A stretch of DNA of 64,000 nt from Candidatus Anaeroferrophillacea bacterium (GTDB taxonomy: Bacteria > Desulfobacterota > Anaeroferrophillalia > Anaeroferrophillales > Anaeroferrophillaceae). Positions 1-9,232 of this stretch are shown in pieces. Numbering within the stretch: position 1 is the first letter of the stretch; the number at the start of each line of letters is the position of its first letter. The stretch is from contig JAFGAM010000126.1 in NCBI GenBank assembly GCA_016933675.1, positions 80,905-144,904 of the forward strand, given 5' to 3'. The notes below the pieces were generated by a model that searched no databases, was not told the DNA's origin, and was given only the letters and a program-made list of their open reading frames with translations. A program made the translations under genes and the position numbers.

Positions 1-698
1 GCCATGCGGCTTTCCAGACTGAGAAAGGTCGGACACGAAGCTGCCGCGGCCTGGCGCCCCACCGCCGCCAGCATCGGCAACGGACCGCAGGCGCACAGGT
101 ACGGTGGTGAGTCCGTTGCTGCCAGCAGCGGGCCAAGAATATCGGTCACCAGTCCCCGGTGACCGCGGCTGCCGTCTTCGGTCACCAATTCGATGTGCGC
201 TCCGCAGGTGCCGAAGTTCCGCAACCATTCACTGAAGACCAGGTCGCCGTCGTTGCGGGCGCCGTAGACGATCCGCAGCCGCTCAAGCAGCAGCGCACGG
301 GCGACATATTCGTCCAGCAGCATGATGAGTGCGGCCATGCCGATACCGCCGCCGACAATCATCAGATCGCGGTCGCCGGCCAACACCTCGTCGGGAAAAC
401 CGCGGCCCAGAGGACCGTTGACCTCCAACGTTGTTCCTGTCCGGCAGCCGGCCAGCAGCGCGGTACCGCGACCGACCTGACGGATAATCAGGGTGATGGA
501 TTCATGGTCACGACGACAGATGCTGAACGGACGTTTCAGCAACGGGTCGCGCCGGGAGGGGTCCGGCAGGCCGAGCATGACGAACTGCCCCGGCCGGCAG
601 GCGGCGGCGATGTCCGGCGGGCATCTCAGCACCATGCCGAAGGTGTCCCGGGAGCCAATGGTTTCGAATCTCATGATGGTGGTGCCAAACAGCTTCAT
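1..698 (-). CDS. pyrK: Dihydroorotate dehydrogenase electron-transfer subunit PyrK (partial, 3' end outside window)
   Basis: This reading frame is missing from the ORF track because it has no stop inside the window. I translated about 232 codons from the ATG at 698-696, beginning MKLFGTTIMRF. PyrK channels electrons from NADH to the PyrD dihydroorotate dehydrogenase through FAD and a [2Fe-2S] cluster. The family signatures are RPFSIC (FAD-binding strand), the nucleotide-binding stretch VGGGIGMA, CGPLPML, and SLESRM just before the edge, where the Cys cluster ligands normally begin. Those ligands lie outside the window. The gene is co-directional with rimI and mogA upstream, but 154 bases separate it from rimI. 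Confidence 0.88.
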   Translation of the reverse strand, partial: MKLFGTTIMRFETIGSRDTFGMVLRCPPDIAAACRPGQFVMLGLPDPSRRDPLLKRPFSICRRDHESITLIIRQVGRGTALLAGCRTGTTLEVNGPLGRGFPDEVLAGDRDLMIVGGGIGMAALIMLLDEYVARALLLERLRIVYGARNDGDLVFSEWLRNFGTCGAHIELVTEDGSRGHRGLVTDILGPLLAATDSPPYLCACGPLPMLAAVGRQAAAASCPTFLSLESRM

Positions 699-852
699 TT
701 TTTCGATCCGTGGTTCAGAACTCAGGCGTCAGAAATCAGCATGTTATTCTCCGGGCTGCCGATTTCCAGATTCCGGTTTGATGATGGAACCCGGTAGTGA
801 CGGAACCGAAAAAATTGCCGAAACAGGCTGAAAATGACCGCTACGGCGACCA

Positions 853-1395
853 TCACACAGCAGCCGGTTCGCAGCACATGAGCAGGGCATCGGTTCCGGA
901 AGCTTCGTAGTAGGATTTCCGTACCCCGGTTTCCCGGAAACCGGAACCGTGGTACAGGGCGATTGCCGCTCGGTTGTCGCGGGCAACCTCGAGGAACACC
1001 CGCCGCACTCCCTGCCGTTGCAGTTGCCGGAGTCCCGCTTCCAGCAGCCGCCAACCGATGCCCTGTTGTTGCCGGGATGGATGTACCGCGATTCGCAGAA
1101 GCTCGGCTTCGTCGGCGGCAACCTGAAAAACAGCGAACCCGACGACCGCGGAGAATGCCCCCCCGGCACCGCCGCCGCCATTATCGGCGGCCTCGGCCAC
1201 CAGGGTCAGCGCTCCGGGAGCATTTCCGGAGGCGGCCAGCTGTGCCGCGCTCCACGGGCGGGTCCACACCGTCCGCTCGATGGCGGCCAGCCGGGCAACG
1301 ACATCCATCCCGCCGGGGGACAATTCCCGGATGCGGACGACGGCGTCAGCTTCGGCCGCATTCGGACGGGTCACCGGCAAGCTTGTCGAGGGCAT
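853..1395 (-). CDS. rimI: RimI-type ribosomal-protein alanine N-acetyltransferase (GNAT)
   Basis: The 180-residue product is a GNAT acetyltransferase that would transfer acetyl from acetyl-CoA to a protein N-terminus. The acetyl-CoA loop is visible as HPSRQQQGIG, followed by LLEAGLRQLQ, the strand VFLEVARDNRAAI, and LYHGSGF near the end, all typical of RimI. The ATG start overlaps mogA by 50 bases and gives about 20 extra N-terminal residues. A later GTG or TTG in the same frame could be the real start. The substrate assignment (ribosomal protein S18 in E. coli) rests on family resemblance only. Confidence 0.8.
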   Translation of the reverse strand: MPSTSLPVTRPNAAEADAVVRIRELSPGGMDVVARLAAIERTVWTRPWSAAQLAASGNAPGALTLVAEAADNGGGGAGGAFSAVVGFAVFQVAADEAELLRIAVHPSRQQQGIGWRLLEAGLRQLQRQGVRRVFLEVARDNRAAIALYHGSGFRETGVRKSYYEASGTDALLMCCEPAAV

Positions 1396-1837
1396 GGGGC
1401 AGTGCCGGCAGGATGACCGCGAGGCACTCCTTCGCCGCCTTGACGCTGCCGGGCAGGTTGACGATCAGGCTTTGGCCGCGGATGCCCGCTACCGCCCGCG
1501 ACAGCATCGCATGCGGGGTAATGGCCCGGCTTTCCTGGCGCATGGCTTCGGCGAATCCCGGTGCCGGCCGTTCGATAACCGCCGCCGTCGCCTCGGGAGT
1601 GACGTCCCGCGGCGACATGCCGGTGCCGCCGGTGGTCAGGATCAGGGGGATGTGATCATCGCACCATCGCAACAGGAAGGCACCGATCTCGTCGACCTCG
1701 TCGGGAACCATCCCGGTAGCAACCACCCGGAACCTGTTGTCCGCCTCGATGGCCATCATGATTGCCGGACCACCGGCATCCTCCCGTTCGCCTCGGGCAC
1801 CACGATCACTGACGGTCAGAATGGCAACGTTGTACAT
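1346..1837 (-). CDS. mogA: Molybdopterin adenylyltransferase MogA
   Basis: MogA adenylylates molybdopterin before molybdate insertion in molybdenum cofactor synthesis. I chose the internal ATG at 1837 because the family begins there (MYNVAILTVSDRG); the track start at 1882 adds 15 unrelated residues. Motifs are TVSDRGARGEREDAGG near the N-terminus, LTTGGTGMSPRDVTPE in the middle and IVNLPGSVKAAKECL near the C-terminus. It heads the mogA-rimI-pyrK run. A molybdoenzyme user is not visible in this window. Confidence 0.92.
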   Translation of the reverse strand: MYNVAILTVSDRGARGEREDAGGPAIMMAIEADNRFRVVATGMVPDEVDEIGAFLLRWCDDHIPLILTTGGTGMSPRDVTPEATAAVIERPAPGFAEAMRQESRAITPHAMLSRAVAGIRGQSLIVNLPGSVKAAKECLAVILPALPHALDKLAGDPSECGRS

Positions 1838-1889
1838 CCGGAATCCAGAAGTCAGAAGTAAACATTCGGCACTCAGGGCCACTATTGAG

Positions 1890-1909
1890 GGGCGAAAAAT
1901 TTTTCGCCC
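1890..1909. repeat. Intergenic palindrome GGGCGAAAAATTTTTCGCCC
   Basis: This is a perfect 20-base palindrome preceded by GAG and G. The same core recurs exactly at 40314-40333 and with one change at 54940-54959, so it belongs to a dispersed intergenic family. It lies in the leader of mogA. There is no T-run, so it is not a typical intrinsic terminator. Confidence 0.85.
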
Positions 1910-1987
1910 GCACTCGCTGCTCGCGGCAGCGATTCATCATCAAGTACCTTCGCGATGAACTCGGCAAACAGCAAGAATAGCTAAAGT

Positions 1988-1993
1988 ATTATA
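1988..1993 (-). promoter_or_regulatory. Candidate -10 box upstream of mogA
   Basis: Reading the minus strand, TATAAT lies in an AT-rich island (about 1970-2010) inside GC-rich DNA, some 150 bases before the mogA start. No good -35 match sits 17 bases upstream, so this is a weak call. Confidence 0.25.
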
Positions 1994-2020
1994 TCTTTAT
2001 AGACCAGTAACTTTCTGAAA

Positions 2021-2096
2021 GGGGCGAGTGTCGAGGGGCGAGGGATGAGCACTGATGGCGCAGCTCTCGCCCCTAACCCCTCGATCCTGACCCCTG
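2021..2096. repeat. Inverted-repeat element downstream of cimA
   Basis: The two arms read GAGGGGCGAGGG and CTCGCCCCTAACCCCTCG around a short loop. It lies immediately past the 3' end of cimA. A related element (shared CGCCCC, CCCCTAACCCC and CACTG blocks) lies immediately past the 3' end of larC at 37028-37086. It could fold as a 3' hairpin but has no U-tract. Confidence 0.6.
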
Positions 2097-2121
2097 CGTG
2101 GAAGGAGTAAAAATCCTGAAT

Positions 2122-3708
2122 TTACAGGTGGTCGTTGATGCCGGCCTTCAGCAGTTTATACTCGATGCTGTCCACCAGCGCTTGCCAGCTGGCCTCGATG
2201 ATGTTGCCCGACACCCCGACGGTACCCCACTTGTTACCATCCTTGTCCCGGGACTCGATAAGCACCCGGGTTACTGCCTTGGTGCCGCGGTCTGAGGAGA
2301 GGATGCGGACCTTGTAGTCGGTCAGCTTGACGTCCTTGACCACCGGGTAGAATTGTTCCAGTGCCTTGCGCAGCGCCTTGTCGAGGGCGTCCACCGGCCC
2401 GTCGCCGATGCCCGCCTGGTGCTCGATGCGTTTGTTCACCCGCACCATCACCGTGGCTTCCGACAGCGGCGCCCGGTTGCGCCGGAGTTTTTCGACAATC
2501 ACCCGGAAACCCATGAGGCCGAAGAACGGCTTGTAGGTGCCGAGGGTCTTCTTCACCAGCAGCTCGAAGGAGGCCTCGGCGCCCTCGTACTGATAGCCCC
2601 GGTCCTCCATCTCCTTGATGCGTTCGAGAATCGAACGGGTCTGGGCTTCATCGCCGACGTCGAGGTTGTATTCCCGTGCCTTGTAGATGATATTGCTGCG
2701 CCCGGAGAGGTCGGATACCAGCACCCGACGGCGGTTGCCGACCCATTCCGGCGAGATGTGTTCGTAGGTCAGGGGGTCCTTCTGTACCGCGCTGACGTGG
2801 ATGCCGCCCTTGTGGGCGAAGGCGCTGAGACCAACGAAGGGCTGATGGGTGTTATGCTGCTTGTTGACGATTTCGTCCACGTAGTGGGACAGCCAGGTGA
2901 GCTGCTGGAGGTTTTCCGGGGTCATCACCTGGTAGCCCATTTTCAGTTGCAGGTTCGGAATGATGGAAACCAGGTTGGCGTTGCCGCAGCGCTCGCCGAA
3001 GCCGTTGATGGTACCCTGAACCTGGGTCGCGCCGCAACGCACGGCAATCAGGGTGTTGGCCACCGCCACCTCGGAATCGTTGTGGACGTGGATGCCCAGC
3101 TCGATATCCGGTAATTGGCGGCGCACCATGGGGATGATTTCTTCCAGCTCGAAGGGTAGTGAACCGCCGTTGGTGTCGCAGAGCACGAGGCAGTCGGCGC
3201 CGCCGGCGGCCGCCGCCCGGAGGGTCGCGAGGGCGTATTCCGGGTTGTGCTTGTAGCCGTCGAAAAAGTGTTCGGCGTCGTAGATCACCTCGTCCATCCG
3301 GCCCTTGAGGTAGGCCAGCGAATCCTCGATGGTTTCAAGGTTGTCATCGAGACTGATATTGAGGGCGTTGGTGACGTGGAAATCCCAGGACTTGCCGAAG
3401 ATGGTCGCCACTGAAACGCCGGATTCGGTGATTGCCTGCAGGTTGGGATCGGTATCGACGGTGTTCTCATGTTTACGGGTGCTGCCGAAGGCGGTGAGCT
3501 TGGCGTGTTCGAGCCGCACGTCACGCATCAGGCGGAAGAAATTCATGTCCTTGGGATTGGAACCCGGCCAGCCGCCCTCGATATAGGTGATGCCGAACTC
3601 GTCCAGCTTGCGGGCGATGCGTACCTTGTCGTCCGCCAGCATGGAGATGTCTTCCGCCTGGGTGCCGTCCCGCAGAGTGGTGTCGTAGGCCTTGATGATC
3701 TGCTTCAT
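2122..3708 (-). CDS. cimA: (R)-citramalate synthase CimA
   Basis: CimA condenses pyruvate and acetyl-CoA to citramalate, giving a threonine-independent route to 2-oxobutyrate and isoleucine. At 528 residues it has the family length. The HMGL-like barrel begins with [15 protein letters not shown], and [14 protein letters not shown] and [15 protein letters not shown] supply metal and substrate residues. The C-terminal LeuA-dimer/regulatory domain runs from about residue 390 to the end. Isopropylmalate and homocitrate synthases are relatives, but the long second domain and the opening sequence favour CimA. It starts 2 bases after the lysC stop codon, so the two are co-transcribed, which fits aspartate-family and branched-chain amino-acid synthesis. 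Confidence 0.92.
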   Translation of the reverse strand: MKQIIKAYDTTLRDGTQAEDISMLADDKVRIARKLDEFGITYIEGGWPGSNPKDMNFFRLMRDVRLEHAKLTAFGSTRKHENTVDTDPNLQAITESGVSVATIFGKSWDFHVTNALNISLDDNLETIEDSLAYLKGRMDEVIYDAEHFFDGYKHNPEYALATLRAAAAGGADCLVLCDTNGGSLPFELEEIIPMVRRQLPDIELGIHVHNDSEVAVANTLIAVRCGATQVQGTINGFGERCGNANLVSIIPNLQLKMGYQVMTPENLQQLTWLSHYVDEIVNKQHNTHQPFVGLSAFAHKGGIHVSAVQKDPLTYEHISPEWVGNRRRVLVSDLSGRSNIIYKAREYNLDVGDEAQTRSILERIKEMEDRGYQYEGAEASFELLVKKTLGTYKPFFGLMGFRVIVEKLRRNRAPLSEATVMVRVNKRIEHQAGIGDGPVDALDKALRKALEQFYPVVKDVKLTDYKVRILSSDRGTKAVTRVLIESRDKDGNKWGTVGVSGNIIEASWQALVDSIEYKLLKAGINDHL

Positions 3709-3710
3709 GG

Positions 3711-4955
3711 TCAGATGTACTCCCGCTCTTCGGCGCTGCGATCGAGCTGGAATTCATCGTGTAGCACCCGCACCGCCAGCTCGGTGTATTTCTCCGCGAT
3801 GACGCAGGAAATCTTGATTTCGGAGGTGCTGATCATCATGATATTGACATTCTCCCGCGCCAGGGCCTCGAACATTCGCGATGCCACCCGGGCATGGGTG
3901 CGCATGCCGATGCCGACGATGGAGATCTTGGCGATGCGCTCGTCCCCCACCGCGTCCTTGGCACCGATTTCCGTGCAGAGGTTATGGACGATAGCCATGG
4001 AACGCTGAAAATCATCCTTGGGCACGGTAAAGGTGAGATCGGTCAGGCCTTCCTCGGAGACGTTCTGGATGATCATGTCCACGACGATGCCCTTGCCGGC
4101 GATGGCGGAGAATACCTGTGCCGCGATCCCCGGCCGGTCGGGCACACCGATCATGGTGATCTTCGCCTCGTTCTTGTTGTATGCCACGCCGGAGACTATG
4201 GCTTTCTCCATCGCTTCATCCTCCCTGCACACCAGTGTTCCTTCCGCGTCACTGAAACTCGAGCGGACATGAATGGGGATTCCGTATTTCTTCGCGAACT
4301 CCACCGAGCGGATCTGTAAAACCTTGGCACCGAGGCTGGCCAGTTCCAACATCTCGTCGTAGGAGATGCGGTCAAGCTTGCGGGCCGTCCGGCAGAGATT
4401 TGGGTCGGTGGTATAGATGCCGTCGACGTCGGTAAATATATCGCAGACATCGGCCCGCAGCCCGGCGGCCACTGCCACCGCGCTGGTATCCGAACCACCG
4501 CGGCCGAGGGTGGTGAGGTCGCCCTCTTCATCTACCCCCTGGAAGCCGGCGACGACGACGATGCGCCCTTCATCCAGCGCCGATTGTACCCGCTGTTTGT
4601 CGATCTCGAGGATGCGCGCGCGGGTGTGGTCACGGTCGGTGCGGATTGCCACCTGGTGCCCGAGCAGCGACCGGGCCTTTTCCCCCTGGCTCTCGATGGC
4701 CAGAGCCAGTAGGGCGATGGTCACCTGTTCGCCGCTGGCGAGCAGGACGTCCAGTTCACGCTCATTGCGCTCGGGCCGATCGTCGATCTGCCGGGCGAGA
4801 TTAAGCAGCCGATCCGTGTCTCCGGACATGGCCGAAACAACGACGATCACCTGGTTGCCCTGCCGCTTGGTGGCGATGACCCGGTGGGCGACGTTCTGGA
4901 TCCGCTCGACGGTGCCCACCGAAGTACCGCCGAATTTCTGCACTACCAGTGCCAT
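3711..4955 (-). CDS. lysC: Aspartate kinase
   Basis: The enzyme phosphorylates aspartate, the first step towards lysine, threonine and methionine. The 414-residue protein starts with KFGGTSVG and carries [11 protein letters not shown], the [11 protein letters not shown] active-site stretch and [12 protein letters not shown]. Two ACT domains follow from about residue 265 ([19 protein letters not shown] and [21 protein letters not shown]), as expected for a feedback-regulated monofunctional kinase. GAGGAG lies about 10 bases before the ATG. The preceding 375 bases hold no credible gene, so a promoter may lie there. Confidence 0.96.
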   Translation of the reverse strand: MALVVQKFGGTSVGTVERIQNVAHRVIATKRQGNQVIVVVSAMSGDTDRLLNLARQIDDRPERNERELDVLLASGEQVTIALLALAIESQGEKARSLLGHQVAIRTDRDHTRARILEIDKQRVQSALDEGRIVVVAGFQGVDEEGDLTTLGRGGSDTSAVAVAAGLRADVCDIFTDVDGIYTTDPNLCRTARKLDRISYDEMLELASLGAKVLQIRSVEFAKKYGIPIHVRSSFSDAEGTLVCREDEAMEKAIVSGVAYNKNEAKITMIGVPDRPGIAAQVFSAIAGKGIVVDMIIQNVSEEGLTDLTFTVPKDDFQRSMAIVHNLCTEIGAKDAVGDERIAKISIVGIGMRTHARVASRMFEALARENVNIMMISTSEIKISCVIAEKYTELAVRVLHDEFQLDRSAEEREYI

Positions 4956-5330
4956 GATTACCGTTAACTCCTCAGCCGTTGCGGCACGTCAGCCGCGGTT
5001 GTCGCGTCCCGATTCCCGAATTCCGGACTGCATGTCCGGCGCTTTGGCGGTTGAACGATTCGTTCAACGCGGGTTGAAAAAGGTGTGCCGCCATATCAAT
5101 GACCGGCATTTGGACAATGAATCGAGCCGGTTTCGCGTTCCCCCGGCTCGCCAGGCGTGAAGAATAACGCAATATGGCCGCCGCTGGCAAGGGATTTTCA
5201 CCGGGCACCCGGCGGGACGGCGGCATTGGGGCGAAAAACCGGATGGCACCGTAACTGCCGGGGATTCACGGCATATCTTGTCAATTGTCACGAAACCGCG
5301 GGACGGCAGTGAAACCGGGCGGGGGCGCGG
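4956..5330. other. Gene-free spacer between tsaE and lysC
   Basis: No ORF here looks like a protein; the 84-residue minus-strand ORF in the track has no family features. The spacer holds one copy of the dispersed GGATGGCACCGT box at about 5241-5252, followed by GGGGATTCACGGC. I see no riboswitch or clear promoter. Confidence 0.6.
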
Positions 5331-5783
5331 TCAGGCCGGCCGGCTGATGGTGATGCGGCGATCTTCAGGACCGGTAATGACCAGTTCGACGCGGATCGCG
5401 GGAAGGTCGTGCAGGCGCAGGGCGGCGCGTTCGGGCCACTCGATAACCACGATTCCGGGCCGCTGGAGGTATTCGTCAAAACCCAGTTCGTCGAGATCAG
5501 CAGCGGCTTCGAGTCGGTAAAGATCGAAATGAAACAGGGGCAGCCGCTGCCCCTGGTATTCGTTGATCAGGGTGAAGGTGGGGCTGCAGACGTAACGCCA
5601 GTCTGTTACCCCGAGACCCCGGGCGATCCCTTTCGTGAGGAGGGTTTTGCCGCTGCCGAGGGTGCCCTCCAGCAGGACGATCCGGGTGCCGGATCCGGCG
5701 GCATCACCGACCGGCTCACGGGCGAGCCGTTCGCCGCAGGCCAGGGTTTCCTCCGGGCTCCGGCTGAGAACGGTTTCATCCAT
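5331..5783 (-). CDS. tsaE: tRNA threonylcarbamoyladenosine biosynthesis ATPase TsaE
   Basis: TsaE is the ATPase partner of TsaB and TsaD in making t6A37 on ANN-decoding tRNAs. The 150-residue product shows the Walker A motif EGTLGSGKT, then SPTFTLINEY, FHFDLYRL and VVIEWPE in the usual order. It overlaps the upstream CBS gene by 8 bases and sits in the conserved cluster leading to lysC. Confidence 0.93.
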   Translation of the reverse strand: MDETVLSRSPEETLACGERLAREPVGDAAGSGTRIVLLEGTLGSGKTLLTKGIARGLGVTDWRYVCSPTFTLINEYQGQRLPLFHFDLYRLEAAADLDELGFDEYLQRPGIVVIEWPERAALRLHDLPAIRVELVITGPEDRRITISRPA

Positions 5784-6234
5784 ATCGGCTGATGAGGGTC
5801 AGCATGTCCGTGCGGCTGACAATCCCCGCCACCCGGCGGCCGGCGTCGATCACCGGCAGCAGGTGCTTGTGCTCGGCCAGCATCAGCGCGGCGATCTTTT
5901 CCACCGGATCGTCCGGGGTGAGGGTGAGGCAGTCGGCGGTGTAGATGTCACGCACCGTCGCGGCGGTCAGCTTCTTCATCTCGCGGTCCATGCGGAAGGG
6001 ATTTTCCATCGGCACCACGGCGTCGAGGATGGTAAAGAAGGTGGGAATGTGCATCGGTTTTTCGGTATAGAGCAGATCGGTTTCGGTGACGATGCCAAGC
6101 AAAAAGCCGTCGTCGTCGACCACCGGCGCACCGCTGATGCGGTGGGCGGTGAGAATTTTTGCCAATTCTTCGATTCCGGTTTCCGGGCTGACGCTGATGA
6201 CCGGGGTGGTCATGATGTCGCGGGCGGTTTTCAC
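5776..6234 (-). CDS. Protein with two CBS domains
   Basis: The 152-residue protein consists almost entirely of a CBS pair: residues about 7-60 (DIMTTPVISVSPETGIEELA to GIVTETDLL) and 95-150 (DIYTADCLTLTPDDPVEKIA to GIVSRTDML). Such pairs usually bind adenine nucleotides and act as sensors or regulators. The partner cannot be read from the sequence. The start is GTG with AAGGAG upstream, in a GTGA overlap with nnr, which implies translational coupling. Confidence 0.9.
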   Translation of the reverse strand: MKTARDIMTTPVISVSPETGIEELAKILTAHRISGAPVVDDDGFLLGIVTETDLLYTEKPMHIPTFFTILDAVVPMENPFRMDREMKKLTAATVRDIYTADCLTLTPDDPVEKIAALMLAEHKHLLPVIDAGRRVAGIVSRTDMLTLISRYG

Positions 6235-7811
6235 TGTTCCACTCCTTGCCGGGCGGTTGCCGCGGTATCGGGCAGGGTTTCGAGTATATCCATCGCCGTG
6301 ATGCCGCAGCGGCGGCCCCGGGCATGCAGCAGATCGGCGGTCATGCCGTGGAGCACAACCCCGAGACCGCAGGCGCGCCAGGGATCCATGCCGCCGGCCA
6401 GCAGGCCGCCGATGGTGCCGGTGAGAACGTCGCCGGAACCGGCGGTGGCCAGCAGGGAATTGCCGGTACCATTGATTGCCAGGCGGCCGTCCGGCGCGGC
6501 GATCACCGTCCCCGCCCCCTTAAGGACCAGGTAGACGTTGTATTCGGCGGCGAATTCGGCGGCAAGGCGCAACCGATCCTGCTGTACTTCATCGCTGCCG
6601 ATCCCCAGCAGGCGGCCCATCTCGCCGGGATGCGGCGTGAGAATCAGCGCGCCGAAACGGTCGCGGCGCAGCAGTTCAGGGTTTTTGGCGATGCCGGTCA
6701 GGGCGTCGGCATCCAGGAGCAGCGGCCGGCCTTCCATGCCGTCGATGAGCGTCGTCAGCAGTTCAATCACGGCAGCGTGGGTGCCAAGCCCGGGACCGCA
6801 GGCAACGGCATGCTTGCCGGCGAGTGCGGCTTGCAGATCCTCCCCAGCCGCGGCCGCCGTACGTCCGGCATCGTCATCAGCCAGAGGGACAAGCATGATC
6901 TCGGGCCGGTGTCCCTCGATCGCCGCCGCCACCGTCGCCGGCAGGGCCAGGGTCGACAGGCCGCAACCAATCTTCAGGCCGGCGGCCGCGGCCATGATTC
7001 CGGCGCCGGCCTTGCCCCGGGCGCCGCCGACGGTCAGCAGGTGACCGCGGCTGCCCTTGTGGCTGCCGGATTCCAATTCCGGTGGCAGCAGGCCCGGCGC
7101 ATCGGCCGCTTCCAACCAGTCCACCGCCGGCCCTTCGGCCACGAGGTCGGCGGGGATACCGATGTCGATCACCGTCACCTCGCCGGCGTATTCACGTCCC
7201 GGATAGCCCAGAAGCCCGGTCTTGCCGTAGCCGAAGGTAACGGTTTTGTGCGCCCGGACGGCGGCACCCAGCGGCACGCCGCGATCGGCGTGGAGGCCAG
7301 AAGGGATATCGAGGGCGATCACCCGGCGCGCCAGGGCGGGGAGATCGGTAATAACCTCGGCATAGAGCCCCCGCACCGGCGATGAGAGGCCGGTACCGAG
7401 GATGCCGTCCACCGCCACGGCGGCGGGGGAACGCAGCTCCTGCTTCAATACCTGCCAGTCGTCGACGGTGAGAACCGGGCGCACGACCCCACCCAGGTTG
7501 CGATAGCGCTCCAGGTTCCCGCGGGCGTCGCCGGCGAGGGTGTCGGGATCGGTCAGCAGAACCACGGTCTGGTGGCGCCGATCGGCGAGCCACAGCCAGC
7601 GGGCCACCACCAGGGCGTCACCGCCATTGTTGCCCTTGCCGACGACGATGAGGACGGCATCGTCCGGTGCCCGCAACCAGCCGCTGTCTCGGATAACCGT
7701 GAAAGCGCCATGCCCCGCCAGCTCCATGAGCACCGTGCCGGGCACGCCGACGGCTTCGATGGTCAAACGATCCAGCTCCCGCATCCGTGCGGCGGTAACG
7801 AGTTTCAGCAT
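6231..7811 (-). CDS. nnr: Bifunctional NAD(P)H-hydrate epimerase / ADP-dependent NAD(P)H-hydrate dehydratase
   Basis: This repairs hydrated NAD(P)H. The N-terminal epimerase half (YjeF_N, to about residue 215) carries VVGKGNNGGDALVVAR and ALDIPSGLHAD. The C-terminal dehydratase half carries KGSRGHLLTVGGA, GPGLG, LTPHPGEMGRLLG, LKGAGTVI and GSGDVLTGTIGGLLA. I chose the ATG at 7811 (MLKLVTAARMRELD) because the family starts there and GGAGAA precedes it; the track ORF adds 35 unrelated residues. The resulting 526 residues fit the fused bacterial form. Confidence 0.95.
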   Translation of the reverse strand: MLKLVTAARMRELDRLTIEAVGVPGTVLMELAGHGAFTVIRDSGWLRAPDDAVLIVVGKGNNGGDALVVARWLWLADRRHQTVVLLTDPDTLAGDARGNLERYRNLGGVVRPVLTVDDWQVLKQELRSPAAVAVDGILGTGLSSPVRGLYAEVITDLPALARRVIALDIPSGLHADRGVPLGAAVRAHKTVTFGYGKTGLLGYPGREYAGEVTVIDIGIPADLVAEGPAVDWLEAADAPGLLPPELESGSHKGSRGHLLTVGGARGKAGAGIMAAAAGLKIGCGLSTLALPATVAAAIEGHRPEIMLVPLADDDAGRTAAAAGEDLQAALAGKHAVACGPGLGTHAAVIELLTTLIDGMEGRPLLLDADALTGIAKNPELLRRDRFGALILTPHPGEMGRLLGIGSDEVQQDRLRLAAEFAAEYNVYLVLKGAGTVIAAPDGRLAINGTGNSLLATAGSGDVLTGTIGGLLAGGMDPWRACGLGVVLHGMTADLLHARGRRCGITAMDILETLPDTAATARQGVEQ

Positions 7812-7869
7812 GGTTTTATTCTCCGAATTTACGCCGTCGGCAGCGCCGGGAGCCGGGAGAAAAATACTC

Positions 7870-8280
7870 TTACGGCTGAATTCCGACTCCGGTCTCCTGA
7901 AATCGGCATTCGGCAATTACGAACGCCAAAGCGTATTCCTTTTCATGGGTGATACTCAGGTGCAGTGCGGTGATCATCAGCTCCCGGCGGATCTCCTCGG
8001 CGCGGCGGTGCAGCACCAGCCGGGGGCGGCCGGCGGTATCTCTGGCCACCTCCACATCGTGCCAGCCGACACCCGCCGCGAGCCCGGTGCCCAGCGCCTT
8101 GAGCAGTGCCTCCCGGGCGGCGAAACGGGCGGCGTAATGGAGTGCGGGGTCCGCCTTTCCATCGCAATACGCCCGCTCGCCGGCGGTAAACAGGCGCTCC
8201 AGGAAGCCTTCGCCGCGCCGTGCCATGATCCCGGCAAAGCGGCGGATATCGACGATATCGGTGCCGATGCCCTGAATCAT
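7870..8280 (-). CDS. acpS: Holo-[acyl-carrier-protein] synthase
   Basis: AcpS transfers 4'-phosphopantetheine from CoA to apo-ACP. The 136-residue protein has the metal-binding GTDIVDI at the start, FAAREALLKALGTG (catalytic Glu) and the late SITHEKEYALAFVIAE. It lies between pdxJ and nnr, in the order known from Desulfuromonadia. Confidence 0.95.
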   Translation of the reverse strand: MIQGIGTDIVDIRRFAGIMARRGEGFLERLFTAGERAYCDGKADPALHYAARFAAREALLKALGTGLAAGVGWHDVEVARDTAGRPRLVLHRRAEEIRRELMITALHLSITHEKEYALAFVIAECRFQETGVGIQP

Positions 8281-8303
8281 CGTCCGTACCGCACTCCCCC
8301 GCC

Positions 8304-9032
8304 CTACGGCCGGCAGGCCTCGGCAATGAGTTCCTTCATCTCCCGTACCGCCCGCTCCAGGCCCACCAGCACCGCCCGCCCGACGATGCTGTGGCCGATA
8401 TTCAGCTCCTGCATACCGGCGATGGCGGCTACCGGCCCGACATTGAGATAATTAAGACCGTGACCGGCGTTGAGGCCGAGACCGAGGTTGCGGGCGGCAA
8501 TGCAGGCATCCTCGATGAGTTCCAGTTCCGCTGCCCGCGCCGACGCGCCGCCGGCGTCACCGTAGCGGCCGGTGTGGATCTCGACGAAATCGGCGCCGGT
8601 GCGGGCGCCGGCATCCACCTGCGCCGGATCGGGATCGATGAACAGCGAGACGATTATATCCCGCTGCCGGAACCTTTCCACCGCCCGGCTGACGGCGTCC
8701 ATATTGCCGATGACGTCGAGCCCGCCCTCGGTGGTCAGTTCCCGGCGCTTTTCCGGCACCAGGGTGACCGAATCCGGCTCTACCTCCAGGGCGATGGCGA
8801 TGATCTCCTCCGCCAGCGCCATCTCCAGGTTCAGCCGGGTGGAGATGGTCTGGCGCAGCAGGCGGACATCCCGATCCTGGATGTGGCGGCGGTCTTCACG
8901 CAGGTGAATGGTGATGCCGTCGGCACCGGCGAGTTCCGCCAGCGCCGCCGCCGCCACCGGCTCCGGGTCGTGCCCGCCGCGGGCCTGGCGTACGGTGGCG
9001 ACATGGTCGATGTTGACCCCCAGTTTGACCAT
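8304..9032 (-). CDS. pdxJ: Pyridoxine 5'-phosphate synthase PdxJ
   Basis: PdxJ closes the pyridoxine ring in the DXP-dependent vitamin B6 pathway. I start it at the ATG at 9032 ([19 protein letters not shown]), which has GGAAGG upstream; the longer track ORF is not supported. Further motifs are [41 protein letters not shown] and [13 protein letters not shown]. The resulting 242 residues match the family length. Confidence 0.96.
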   Translation of the reverse strand: MVKLGVNIDHVATVRQARGGHDPEPVAAAALAELAGADGITIHLREDRRHIQDRDVRLLRQTISTRLNLEMALAEEIIAIALEVEPDSVTLVPEKRRELTTEGGLDVIGNMDAVSRAVERFRQRDIIVSLFIDPDPAQVDAGARTGADFVEIHTGRYGDAGGASARAAELELIEDACIAARNLGLGLNAGHGLNYLNVGPVAAIAGMQELNIGHSIVGRAVLVGLERAVREMKELIAEACRP

Positions 9033-9139
9033 TACTGCCTTCCTTCCTGTATCGTGACGGCTTTGCAGCAAAACCGCCTTTCATCAGCGTCTTACAACGT
9101 CGACCCCGATTGCGGCAGCAACCAAAAATGATGGCTTCA

Positions 9140-9216
9140 TAACAACTGCCGAGGCCGGCCGGCAAGGGATGGCACCGTACGGGCGACCGGTCGGTCGCCC
9201 CAACAAAGCTTCGGAT
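9140..9216. repeat. Dispersed intergenic repeat copy containing a palindrome (pdxJ-glmM spacer)
   Basis: The stretch begins AACAACTGCC, continues through CCGGCCGG and GGGATGGCACCGTAC, and ends TTCGGATTCGCGG. A second copy at 25722-25774 has the same flanks. The copy here additionally contains GGGCGACCGGTCGGTCGCCC at 9181-9200, which the other lacks. Confidence 0.75.
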
Positions 9217-9232
9217 TCGCGGCGCTTCCTTC

